From NCBI GenBank assembly GCA_003427395.1, contig BFEA01000134.1, positions 926,797-949,258 of the forward strand: 22,462 nt of DNA. Reading direction: 5' to 3'. A program made the translations under genes and the position numbers. Shown here one piece after another: positions 9,344 through 18,230 of this stretch. The notes beneath the pieces were generated by a model, which saw only the letters and a list, made by a program, of their open reading frames with translations, made no database searches and was not told the DNA's origin. This DNA is from Chara braunii (taxonomy: Eukaryota > Streptophyta > Charophyceae > Charales > Characeae). Every line of letters begins with the position of its first letter. Within the stretch, counting starts at the first letter, position 1.

Positions 9344-10024
9344 AACAGACCCTGAAGACTGCAGTTCCCCCCAGTGCTGCATCTTCATCTGCTCGGGTAG
9401 GTGAACCTGCAGCTGTTTCAGTTGAGACCGATTGTGCGAGTTTGGGGATTGCGCGGGCAGCATCCTTCTGTTATGAGGATCCTGACCCGGATCAGGACCC
9501 GGGGCAAAGAGCTTCAGTCACTTGCTGCCTTCTTCTTCCACCTGAAGGAACAAAAGAAGCACAAGTCTGATCTCATCCTACTTCGGCCCCTGATCAACCA
9601 CATCAGGATCAAAGGGATGTTGGATTGTGGAGTCACCGAGAACTTTATATCTCTCAGTGCTATTAAGAAACTGCATCTGGGGATGAAAGTTCAGCAGTTG
9701 CAGCAACCTTTGCTAGTTAGGATAGGTGACTCCACAGTGCTCACCATCAGGGAGAAGGTTAAGGGAATCCCTGTGACCTTCGACAGCGCTGGAAAAGTCA
9801 GACATAGTCTGAACTTCTACATCTTCCCTGACCTACCCTTTGACCTGGTGTTCTCTATGCAGTGGTTGAGGGCAGTCAACCCTAGGATCGACTGGCAGAT
9901 TCCTAGAGTTGAACTACCAAACAGCCAGGGGGTGTATCAGCCATGCATGATAGTTGTTGATCATCACCCTAAGACCTCCTGCTACTGCTTACAAGCGAGG
10001 GAGTTTCATGCTCTCTCACGCTAG
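9340..10024 (+). pseudogene. pol: Element B pol, linker and aspartic protease (broken)
   Basis: The linker is read in the -1 frame from the slippery site (LKTAVPPSAASSSARVGEPA ... CYEDPDPDQDPGQ). A one-base indel in the GGGGC region near 9500-9510 then moves to the frame of ELQSLAAFFFHLKEQKKH. The protease active site is GMLDCGVTENFISL (D-C-G, with Val where Ala is usual in DxGAT), and its partner motif is DLVFSMQWLR. The end, NPRIDWQIPRVELPNSQG, is typical for this protease family. TAG at 10022-10024 interrupts before a spacer leading to RT. Confidence 0.85.
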
Positions 10025-11451
10025 TACCACCATGAGCGTCTGTTTATTGCTCTGGCCAAGCAAACAGATGCTCCCCCTGTTTCCTGTCCTCCTGAGATAC
10101 AACAGGTGGTTGATCAGTATGCTGATTTGATGCAGGAGCCCTTTGGGTTACCCAACCGACCAACCAAACATCGGATTGAGCTACTACCTGGAGCGGTCCC
10201 TCCCAAGGGCCGCATCTACAGGATGTCCCTTGCTGAGCTTGAGGAGCTCAGAAAGCAGCTTGAGACCCTGACCAGCAAGGGTTGGATCAGACCCAGCACT
10301 TCAGAATTCGGTGCACCCGTTCTCTTTGTTCCCAAAGGGAATGGCGAGTTCAGAATGTGCATTGACTAGAAGGGTCTCAACAAGATCACTAAGAAGAGTA
10401 CAGAGCCACTTCCTAGGATCGATGACCTTCTGGATATGGTGCAGGGCTACACAGTGTCAACAAAGTCGACCTCAAATCTGGCTACCACCAGATTGAGATG
10501 GCAGAGGAGGATGTTTATAAGACAGCCTTCAAGACCAGGTATGGGACGTACGAGTTCCTGGTCATGCCATTCGGACTTTGCAACGCCCCAGGTACCTTCC
10601 AGACAGAGATGCACCGCATCTTCAGGCCTTACCTGGACAAGTTTACGGTTGTCTACCTAGATGACATCCTCGTATTCAGCAAAACTGCCAGGGAACATGC
10701 GGAGCACTTGGCTTTGGTCCTTCAGTCGTTATGTGACAGCCAGTATAAGATCAACAGAGAGAAGTTCTCCTTTGGAATTCCCTCTGTCATCTATCTGGGT
10801 CACGTAATCTCTGGAGATGGTCTGGCTCCTGAAGCAGCCAAGATTGCTGCTATTCAGGAGTGGCCTCAGCCACAGACAGTGAGGGATGTCAGGTCCTTCG
10901 TGGGTTTGGCCTCGTACTACAGAAAGTTTGTCAGGAACTTTTCTGCGGTGGCTGCACCCCTGACCAACCTAACAAAGAAAGACACTCCTTTTCTTTGGTC
11001 CCTTCCCTGTCAGTTGGCCTTCACACGACTCAAGAAGGCGACAACTCGTGCACCAGTGCTGAAGTTGCATGACCCCACTCTGCCATTCATCCTGACCACT
11101 GACGCTAATCAGTATGGCATTGGGGCAGTTCTTCAGCAGGATGATGGGAATGGTCTACGGCCTGTAGAGTTTATGAGTAAGAAGATCAAAACTCAAAAGC
11201 TCCAGGACTCCACCTACGAGAAAGAGCTATATGCTCTTATATGTGCCCCGAAACACTGGAAGCACTTTCTCCTGGGAAGACACTTCAAGATCTTCTCAGA
11301 TCACTCCACCTTACAGTGGATAAAGTCCCAGGGAGAGCTAAATGATAATTTGGCACGGTACATTCAGTTCATAGACATGTTTGACTTTCAACTGAAACAT
11401 AAGAAGGGCTGCTACAACAAGGTAGCAGACGCCCTCTCTCGTAGGCCCTGA
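10025..11451 (+). pseudogene. pol: Element B pol, reverse transcriptase and RNase H (broken)
   Basis: It continues in the protease frame after the TAG at 10022. RT motifs in order are PTKHRIELLPGAVPPKG, KGWIRPSTSEFGAPVLFV, FRMCID, then a TAG at 10367-10369 where this motif normally has Tyr. A one-base deletion near 10456 shifts the frame within [14 protein letters not shown]. Then come LVMPFGLCNAPGTFQ and the catalytic YLDD (VVYLDDILVFS). RNase H shows TTDANQYGIGAVLQQDD, EKELYALI and the FSDHSTLQWI region. It ends with KVADALSRRP and a TGA at 11449-11451 that seems to result from one extra C in the CCC at 11446-11448, since the next frame continues smoothly into integrase. Confidence 0.92.
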
Positions 11452-11452
11452 C

Positions 11453-12908
11453 TCTTTTGCATTGATCTCCTCTACTCACTCCTTTGGAGAGGAGACCCGT
11501 CAGACCATTGCTCAGTTACTGCCTCAGGACCCGACTTTCGGACCCATAGTCAGGAATCTGCAAGCAGATCCTAACTCTGAACCAGGCTATGCTCTGAGTT
11601 CAGATCTGCTATACACCTACAGCAGAGGGGAGGAGCGCTTGTGCATTCCCCAGGACCAGCGGCTCAGGACACTGTTGATGTCAGAGTGTCATGATGCCCG
11701 TGGACATTTTGGGTTCCTAAAGTCATATGCAGCCCTGTCGCAGTGCTTCTTCTGGAAGGAGATGCAGAGTGATATGCTGCGCTATGTGGAAACCTGCGAG
11801 CTCTGGCAAAGGAATAAGGTCCAGCGTAGGCCTCCTTTGGGACTCCTCAAACCCTTACCCATACATGATGGCCCTGCTGAATCTGTGTCGATAGACTTCA
11901 CAGATTTAGGCAAGACCACCCCTCGTGGCATGCGTCAGGTTATGGTCTGCGTGGACAGGTTCTCCAAATACGCAGAGTTCATCCCCTTGCCAGAAGTGGC
12001 GAGAGTTCCGGTTGTGAGAGCAACCTTTTCAGAGAGGTGGGTCACACACCATGGACCGCCCACTTCCATAGTCAGTGACAGGGATCCCCGGTTTTGCAGC
12101 GATGAGTGGCAGTCCTACTATAAGGACTATCTGCACTCACGATTGGACATGACTTCTGGTCATCATCCTGAAGCCAATGGTCTGGCTGAAGTGATGAACC
12201 AAGTCTTATTCCAACTGCTGCGTCCTATCATCTCTCCAGATCAGCACGACTGGGATCTTCACTTGGCTCGAGCACAGCTTATGTATAACACGTCTGTCCA
12301 TTCCTCGACTGGGTTCAGTCCATACCGATTACACTGGGGACGTGAACCACGGCAGCCTCTCGATGATATCATCAATAAGGCCAAGTCTGATCTAACTCCA
12401 GGCACCTCAGAGTTCACCAGACGTTGTGGAAAGAGCACGGGCGAACTTGTTCAAAGCCCAAAAGGCGATGATCGAACAAGCTAATCACCACAGGCGGCCT
12501 TCCCCCATCCGTACTGGTGATCATGTCTAGGTAACCAGTTCTGAGCTATCGAGAGAGGCGGATATCTCCCCCAAGTTGTTGCCTCATTATCTGGGTCCAT
12601 GGCAGGTCTTAGATACAGTAGGGGCCGACCCGTTTGGCCCGTCCTATGTCATTGACGTTCCGCTGCATCTACGGACCTACCCGGTCTTTCATGCATCCAA
12701 GTTGTTGCCATTCACCCCAGCTGATGCATTCCCAGACCGGCCTCCTCAATTTGGTCCACCGATCCCTGGCAAGTGGCATGACATGGAATGGATTGAGGAT
12801 GAGTGGGGCACAGGCCCCGATCGCCAGTATCTTGTGAGGTTCGCATTCCAGCCGCCTTCTGAGAACCGATGGTTCTACAGAAGGGAACTTCTCAAGACAG
12901 CAAAGTGA
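11453..12908 (+). pseudogene. pol: Element B pol, integrase with chromodomain-like C terminus (broken)
   Basis: Integrase inserts the cDNA into the genome. The N-terminal zinc-binding region has CHDARGHFG and then VETCELWQRNK, where the second Cys of CxxC is Trp, so the zinc site looks damaged. The catalytic core has the first Asp in SIDFTDLG, the second in IVSDRDPRF and the Glu in EANGLAEVMNQ, with about 36 residues between the last two. A one-base insertion near 12420 is followed by the frame RARANLFKAQKAM. TAG at 12528-12530 falls in DHV-stop-VTSSELS, where Trp (TGG) is expected. The C-terminal part has PHYLGPWQVL, YPVFHASKL and a chromodomain-like end (EWIEDEWGTGPDRQYLVRFA), ending in ELLKTAK and TGA at 12906-12908. 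Some chromodomains direct insertion to particular chromatin. Confidence 0.9.
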
Positions 12909-13617
12909 GTGGTTTTGCGATATGAAGCGGCTCAGTAGGGCAACCTTCCTCGCCGTTCACCTCGTCTGCACCCCTACCTCGGAGGTCCTCGCTCCCCGAG
13001 GGGGTAAGCCTGCAATGACTTGCTGATTCTAATTGTCGAGACTAACTGCGAGGTTGTACAGTACAGCAGTAGGAAAGATTCGTAATTTTGTTTGGCTGAG
13101 GGCTAACCGAGAGACCTAACTGTAAGGAAATTCGTGAGGGACATATCTGCAAATATGGGGAAAATAGGCCCAACAGTACTTCGATTTTCCTACAGCTATC
13201 CTCACTGCGTTTAGCAGGCCCGGGCTACCCCTAGGACAGACAGGCCCTAAGGGTCTAAGATGATAGACGGTCCTATAGCCTATAGTCGGGTTCGGTAGAG
13301 GTCGAGAGGCCGAAACCGAAACGGTACCGGTCGGTCAGTCTGTCCGGTCTAGGTCTAGGCTAGAGTAGTAGAGTCTATTAATAGCTTGGGGGAATCGGGT
13401 TGGGACTTTTGGCAGTTCATTTTCGCGATACAGCATTCTGGAGCCACGAGACTTTTGGAGCGGCGATTGTCTACAGGCGGTACCCTGAGACCCTCACCGT
13501 GGACAGCAGCTATAGCCAGCCTGTTGAGGGCTTGCCATAGCTAGGGCATCCCCTGCGCATCAACCCTTGTGGGTTCCTGCGAGTGGCTGGGCTGTGTGGA
13601 GACTCCTCACTGAGTCC
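12909..13617 (+). other. Element B 3' region, non-coding
   Basis: No ORF of note. It lies between the pol end and the recognisable 3' LTR. Purine-rich runs that could be the polypurine tract are GAGGGGG (about 12998), TTGGGGGAA (about 13386) and TTGGGGG (13618). I cannot say which of them abuts the true LTR start. The left counterpart upstream of 5700 does not match this sequence. Confidence 0.5.
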
Positions 13618-14101
13618 TTGGGGGTGGTGGCAGCCATAGCTGCCGGTTCTTCGTCAGAGTTGTTCAGCGGCACTGAAGACTTCATCGCAGGATCTGTTCT
13701 TCATCTAGGTGGTTGGCGTTGGCCTGTGGGAGGCCATTCGGATGTGGCGCTACTAACTGGGTGTAGGGTAGAGAGTGGAGTGTGAGGTTCCGAGAGTGGC
13801 GAGATACTGGAACAAACTTTGTAACGATTTTCGGTTACTTGGCTCATCATCAGTGTGTATTCCAATTGTTATCCTCGCAGGTTCTTTCTTGTGATTGGTT
13901 GTTGGGAGTATCGTCATAGAGTGAGAAACATTGTGTGTCCTCTCCCCATCTGTGCATGGTTGTGCTTCCGCTATCTACTCTGATCTGTGTGCAGTTTGGA
14001 CTCTGTCTCCTCTCCCCCTTCTCTTGTGCATGTATGGGCGTGTATGAGATTGTCTGTGTGTGAGTGGTGGTAAAAATCGTCAGACAACCAAGATCATAAC
14101 A
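13618..14101 (+). repeat. 3' LTR of element B
   Basis: It aligns to 5700-6196 with about 95% identity by eye, and ends at the same ...AAGATCATAACA. It lacks the 21-bp duplication of the 5' copy and has ATGTGG where the 5' copy has a short gap. Confidence 0.85.
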
Positions 14102-14770
14102 TATGTGTGTGTGAGGGTGTCTGCGCAATGCCATGTGTGTGTGTGTGTGTTTTCGGTTTTTATGTTTTTTTTTTTTAAATACATCTAAAGTTTACAAAAA
14201 ATAATAAAAAACATGCGGTTGTAGCTCTGTAAAAGATCTACAACCCTATATTTTTTATTTTTAGTTTTTTTTCCTTGTTTTTTGCCCGCAAAAAAAAAAA
14301 TCTTTGTGAAAAAAAGCAAAACCCACCCATTCCATCTCTTATTTTTGTTCGTTTCTTTCTTTGTGTGGTTTTCGATTTTCTAAAAATATAATAAATGTTC
14401 AAAAAATAAAGTAAAAAATAGAGGGTTATCGATATTGAAAAGATCTACAACCCTATATTTTTGTTCATTTTTTGCCAGTGTTATGATCCTGGCCAATTTT
14501 TGAAGTACACATTTATGAGAAAGTGCAATGCCGTCCAATTGCAAAAAGAAATGAATGAACTTGAGAGTAGAGAGAGGGAAAGAAGAAGAAGAAGACGAAG
14601 ACGAATGAGAGAAGAAGAAGAAGATGTACACCAGCATAGACCAATGATAATTCCCTCCTTCTCGTCAACCTCTCTCCTCCTCCTTTTCTCCTCCCCTCTT
14701 TATTCAAACAATAAATAACAATAATAATGTTGAATGGCTGAAAGAGAATCAATGTCCGCATCCCTCTTCT
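14102..14770. other. AT-rich non-coding DNA with short repeats
   Basis: It begins with a (TG)n patch at 14102-14150, then poly-A/T-rich DNA. A 25-bp word starting AAAAGATCTACAACCCTATA occurs at 14231-14255 and again at 14438-14462. The first copy ends a small inverted repeat (GGTTGTAG ... CTACAACC, about 14218-14245). GAA/GAC-rich DNA follows at about 14570-14630 and CTCCTCC-rich DNA at about 14650-14700. No gene is supported. Confidence 0.65.
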
Positions 14771-15620
14771 ACTGCAGGCACACAACATGAGGTCCACCAT
14801 AGCCATGGCCACCCTTCTCCTTCCTCTTCATGTAGGTCAAGGCTATGGCGGACTTCTAGGGCCTTGCCCTGCTGTGCAAAGGACAACACAAACTTAAGCA
14901 GCTATGCTCGCTGCTGTTCAGGCCGCCATGCTGACTCCGCCTTCAAGTTGAAGCTTTCTTAGTGCAGCGCAACCCCGACTGGGGCTTTCTAGATGCAGCG
15001 CCTAACAAGGTGATGAAGATGGTGCCCACCATAGCCAGGTAGGAACCTCGCCACTCTCCCTCCTAGCCCTCTTCTTCCTCCTCCTCCTACCGGTAGAGCT
15101 CCACCATAGCTGAGGTGGCGAGTTTCCTACCGGTCTCCTTCCTCCTAGCAGCGCTCTCATGCACAGCGCTCCTCCAACCAACGCTCCAAGCAGTGTGTCG
15201 CCAAACTTGCACCCCGAAGGATGACTCAGAGGAGGAGCACTTTACTCCTCCTGGAGATATAGCATCCTACTTACCTCTTGAGCGGTGACCCTTCCTAGGC
15301 CGCACGACCTCCAAGCAACCGGTACCTCCTCCCTTTGGGAGGGCAACATCATTGCAGACTGGTTGGACTGGTACCCGCCTAGACCTACCCTACAACTACT
15401 GGGCCTCTTCTGCTCGGCCTCGAGTACCCGGCACATCTACTTCTACTTGGTGTGGTACCGGCCTAGTACCTCCTACTTGAGTGTTTTTCCACTGCTCTAA
15501 GTGCCATGGGCCTCTTGCCCCGCCACTTGAGTGTTTTCCCCCGCTGCAACCCTCAATGTCACGGCCACAGCTAAGTACCGGTCCTACGGGCCTCCCAAAC
15601 AAGCAAGTACCCTTGCGGAT
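14771..15620. other. Non-coding region with CCATAG / GGCGAG and AGCGC words
   Basis: I see no credible gene. ACCATAGC occurs near 14799, 15030 and 15103, CTCGCCACTC at about 15048 and GGTGGCGAG at about 15114. CAGCGC(T) words recur. A roughly 50-bp internal duplication (CTTGAGTGTTTT at about 15476 and 15526) flanks a 34-bp word (15492-15525) that recurs at 17453-17486. Confidence 0.5.
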
Positions 15621-15691
15621 CACACACACACACACACGCACACACACACACTCAGGCCGACCAGCACTCAGACAGGCACGCAGACCATCAA

Positions 15692-15734
<43 letters not shown>
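15621..15734. repeat. (CA)n microsatellites
   Basis: Two dinucleotide tracts, 15621-15651 (interrupted once by CG) and 15697-15734 (19 CA units), are separated by about 45 bp. Confidence 0.97.
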
Positions 15735-15737
<3 letters not shown>

Positions 15738-15945
15738 TTGGAAAACTCAGCAGAATGCGTGAATCTCAGCAAGGCAGGCATCCATTCCAGCGGCAGAACT
15801 CAGAAATCAGCAGTGTTCTCAGTCTGTGTTTTGGCGGGTCATTACACCAGGTCCTGCGAAAATTTTTTTTTGAAGTTCCCGGGTCGCGTTGAACCGCAAT
15901 AAATGGGGGGTTGTTCAACGCAGTTTCGCCACGTTGTCACCGTGT

Positions 15946-15977
15946 GTTGAAAGGTTCAACGCGGGACCCGCGTTGAA
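15946..15977. repeat. Nested palindromes (hairpin potential)
   Basis: GTTGAA-AGG-TTCAAC (15946-15960) overlaps TTCAACGCGGG-A-CCCGCGTTGAA (15955-15977). The second has two perfect 11-base arms around a single A. Confidence 0.9.
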
Positions 15978-16310
15978 ATACGGGCCGCGCCACACAGGCT
16001 GTCGAAATGTGCAAAACGAGAATGAACTTCCCGCAACAACATGGCCAGATGCACCTGCCACATTTTTGTCGTTTTCGCGTTTCGATAGGCTGTGTGGCGA
16101 GGCCCTAACTCCCAGCTAGTACTCAGTGCTACACTGTTTTCTTCCCCCGGGCCGTTTGTTTTACGTTGTGTTGTTTGTCGTTGTTATTTCTGATTGCTTG
16201 TTTTGATGGATTGGGTGACACTGTGTGTTTGCAGTGGTAATGTACTTGTGGGGGCGAAAGTCTAGGATGGATCTATTCTATTATTATCTGATGGTAATTC
16301 TCTATGTTTT

Positions 16311-16340
16311 CAAATTCAAATTCAAATTCAAATTCAAATT
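16311..16340. repeat. (CAAATT)5 microsatellite
   Basis: Five perfect copies of CAAATT. Confidence 0.95.
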
Positions 16341-16595
16341 GGTAGACTAGTAAGTGTTTTGTCACTTTTGTGATAAGATCGATCAGGTCGTTTTCATTCA
16401 TGGGGAGATTGAATTTCTTGATTTTGTTTTGTTCTGTTTTTTGTTTTTTTGTCCCTTGATGGGAAGATTCATTGCTCATCTGTTTGGAATATCTAGGCAG
16501 AGGGTGTGTTCTGTAGGAATTCACTTTGAATTTCTGTCTTCTTAATGGATTGATTGCCCTTTTCCTTCTTTTCCTTGTTTTTCTTTCGGCCAGCG

Positions 16596-16732
16596 TACTA
16601 CGGTCGTCACGACCGTTTTCACCCGAATAGAACGACCGGTAATTATAGCGGCATTTGGCCCAACTGTCAGTCCAGATGCAGCGATAATGACTGGGCGTTC
16701 TATTCGGGTGAAGACGGTTACTTACTGTAGTG
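16596..16732. mobile_element. MITE-like element, copy 1
   Basis: Long terminal inverted repeats of about 38 bases carry TTCACCCGAATAGAACG at the left and CGTTCTATTCGGGTGAA at the right, with a short unrelated middle (about 137 bp in all). No coding capacity. A second copy lies at 17160-17281. The ends seem to begin near TACTAC/GTAGT, but exact termini and the target-site duplication are not resolved, so I cannot assign a superfamily. Confidence 0.75.
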
Positions 16733-17159
16733 TGTCGGCAAAGCACATGCACTTTAAATTGTTCTTGTGACATGGGTATTGCACTCTGTGAGACATAATT
16801 CCTTGTGTGAAGTGTTGCGTTTATTCGATCTCTTTAAATTATTGAATTGAAAGTATTCTGGTAGTCTAAGAATGTTGTGTTGCTCATTGTGGAGATGATG
16901 AGCTTGGTTATTACCTTTTCGTATTTTCTTCTTTTCAGGAGAAAAAAAAAAAAAAAAAAAAAAACATTCAATTTGTGTAATATTCTTTCTTTTCTTTTTT
17001 TTTCTTCTTTCTTTTTTTAAACTTCGTGGGAAACCTACTTAACGGGGTGAATAAGAGCAGCCCAGCTAAGTAGGCCCCTGCGACGAAGGCTCCATCGATT
17101 GGTGGGGAGCGCTCTTTTCAAAAGAGAAAACTGGGGGAGTAAATAGAAACAACAGTGAG
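16733..17159. other. Non-coding DNA between MITE copies
   Basis: It contains a 23-base poly-A tract (16942-16964), a T/C-rich run (about 16983-17020) and a small palindrome CTCTTTT-C-AAAAGAG at about 17113-17127. No gene seen. Confidence 0.6.
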
Positions 17160-17281
17160 TACCTACAGTCTTCACCCGAATAGAACGCCCCCGGCCGTCA
17201 TTATAGCTGCATCCGGTCTGAAAGTTGTCCCAAATAAAGGCTATAATGACCGGGCGTTCTATTCAGATGAAGACGGTAGTA
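17160..17281. mobile_element. MITE-like element, copy 2
   Basis: It has the same terminal inverted repeat as 16596-16732 (CTTCACCCGAATAGAACGCC at left, GGGCGTTCTATTCAGATGAA at right), with ATTATAGC/GCTATAAT further in. The middle is unlike copy 1, and it is about 122 bp long. Confidence 0.75.
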
Positions 17282-17302
17282 TGTATAGAGACATCGCTTC
17301 AT

Positions 17303-17328
17303 AGAGTCTCAGACAAAACTGAGACTCT
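17303..17328. repeat. Perfect 10-bp inverted repeat
   Basis: AGAGTCTCAG and CTGAGACTCT are separated by ACAAAA. It is a simple hairpin with no T-run, so it is not called a terminator. Confidence 0.85.
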
Positions 17329-17481
17329 CTGAGGTGTTGCGCCAGGGAGCGTGTTGGCCATGGAGAGCAGGCTGGCAGCTACCCTCTTCCCCCCAACACA
17401 CCGCACCCTCATTTTTTTTGCTGTACCCCACCGGAAATATACCTCGTAAAGCCTGCTCTAACTGTCATGGGCCTCTTGCCC

Positions 17482-17757
17482 CGCCAACACACCGCTGTAG
17501 AGAGTCTCGCTGGCACAACACCTCTATAGAGTCGTATAGAGTCATTTTCGGGGGAAGAAGACGGTAGGCGGTAGGTAGGTGGGCCTCTTGCCCGCCAACA
17601 CACCGCTGTAGAGAGTCTCCCTGGCCTGTCTCTTATACACATCTAGATGTGTATAAGAGACAGGCTGTAGAGAGTCTCCCTGGCACAACACCTCTATAGA
17701 GTCGTATAGAGTCATTTTCGGGGGAAGAAGACGGTAGGCGTTAGGTAGGTGAGGCCC
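17482..17757. repeat. 111-bp-period tandem repeat, second copy interrupted by adapter
   Basis: CGCCAACACACCGCTGTAGA begins at 17482 and at 17593. The copies are nearly identical through CTCTATAGAGTCGTATAGAG and the GAAGACGGTAGGCG block. The second copy is longer by exactly 59 bases, equal to the 38-base Tn5 junction plus a 21-base repeat of the flank. Confidence 0.85.
17626..17663. other. Tn5 mosaic-end junction (Nextera mate-pair adapter), assembly artefact
   Basis: CTGTCTCTTATACACATCT (17626-17644) is followed directly by its reverse complement AGATGTGTATAAGAGACAG (17645-17663). This head-to-head pair of 19-base Tn5 mosaic ends is the circularisation junction of Nextera mate-pair libraries. 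The flank GCTGTAGAGAGTCTCCCTGG(C) is present on both sides, as expected from a read across the junction. It is not part of the organism's genome. Confidence 0.97.
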
Positions 17758-17834
17758 TGTAGGAAGACGGTAGGCGGTAGGTAGGTGAGGCCCTGTAGGA
17801 AGACAGTAGGCGGTATGTAGGTGAGGCCCTGTAG
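17727..17834. repeat. 36-bp minisatellite, 3 copies
   Basis: GAAGACGGTAGGCG-type units begin at 17727, 17763 and 17799, each ending in GTGAGGCCCTGTAG. They are continuous with no spacers. Confidence 0.9.
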
Positions 17835-18230
17835 GAACATGAATCGCATCCCATTCATCGCGATCCCATTCATTGCGGAAGGGGGAGTGGCAGGGGTGGG
17901 TGAATCAAGGTGCGGAATGCTGCTCGTCCCCCTGTTAGAAAAACAACCACTCCAAATCATGTGACTCTAAAATTGGCCTATGATAGACAAACAGAAGAAG
18001 TTGGGGGGGGGGGGGGGGGGGCGCAAGCATTGATCCCGAGGCTGAATATGCTCTGCGCGCCAAGTTTTGTCGAGCCGCCGCCGTGCCGGTTCGACTTTCT
18101 TTTGGCTGGCGCCTCCAGCCATTGCGGTCCGGTGGGCTTCGGTCGGTAGGCCGAAGCCCATCAGTCGCGGCGTGTTAACGGGAAATGCCCGCGGCCGGTG
18201 TATGGGCCAAGCACTGGTGGTCTTAACGGG
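17835..18230. other. Non-coding DNA with poly-G run and hairpin
   Basis: A 16-bp-period duplication (ATCCCATTCATCGCG / ATCCCATTCATTGCG) lies at about 17849-17878. A run of 19 G occupies 18003-18021. A perfect hairpin has arms TGGGCTTCGG (18133-18142) and CCGAAGCCCA (18151-18160). No gene seen. Confidence 0.6.

Larger units (their letters stand above)
5700..14101 (+). mobile_element. Element B: Ty3/gypsy (chromovirus-like) LTR retrotransposon, decayed
   Basis: Near-identical LTR sequences (5700-6196 and 13618-14101) bracket a primer binding site, gag, protease, RT, RNase H, integrase and a chromodomain-like tail, in Ty3/gypsy order. By eye the LTRs differ at roughly 20-25 positions out of about 480, mostly transitions, plus a few indels, so the insertion is not recent. 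At least five in-frame TAG stops (7890, 8870, 10022, 10367, 12528) and five or so single-base frameshifts make this copy defective. I could not identify a target-site duplication, because the outer LTR edges are uncertain. Confidence 0.93.
15735..16595. other. Non-coding DNA with GTTGAA/TTCAAC palindromes
   Basis: No gene is supported. It includes the nested palindromes at 15946-15977, a GT-rich stretch (about 16150-16250) and (CAAATT)5 at 16311-16340. TGTGTTTGCAG at about 16223-16233 resembles a 3' splice site, but no exon could be recognised. Confidence 0.5.

Noticed and set aside
15396-15902. ORFs with Thr-His or Cys-Val repeats
   Set aside because: They are translations of (CA)n microsatellites.
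16273-16773. 166-codon minus-strand ORF
   Set aside because: It covers a MITE-like inverted repeat and a CAAATT microsatellite (giving a Glu-Phe repeat), with no domain.
16223-16940. Splice-acceptor-like strings (TGTGTTTGCAG, TTCTTCTTTTCAG)
   Set aside because: No coding exon follows either string, so no gene model can be supported.
17303-17328. Hairpin as an intrinsic terminator
   Set aside because: No T-run follows and the DNA appears to be eukaryotic nuclear.
17409-17642. Minus-strand ORF beginning MCIRDRP
   Set aside because: Its start lies in the Tn5 mosaic-end adapter, so the peptide is an artefact.
17727-17834. Possible CRISPR-like array (36-bp repeats)
   Set aside because: Units are continuous with no spacers and the context is eukaryotic; it is a minisatellite.
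18003-18021. Run of 19 G as a functional G-quadruplex
   Set aside because: A homopolymer is equally explained by slippage or sequencing error; nothing nearby supports function.
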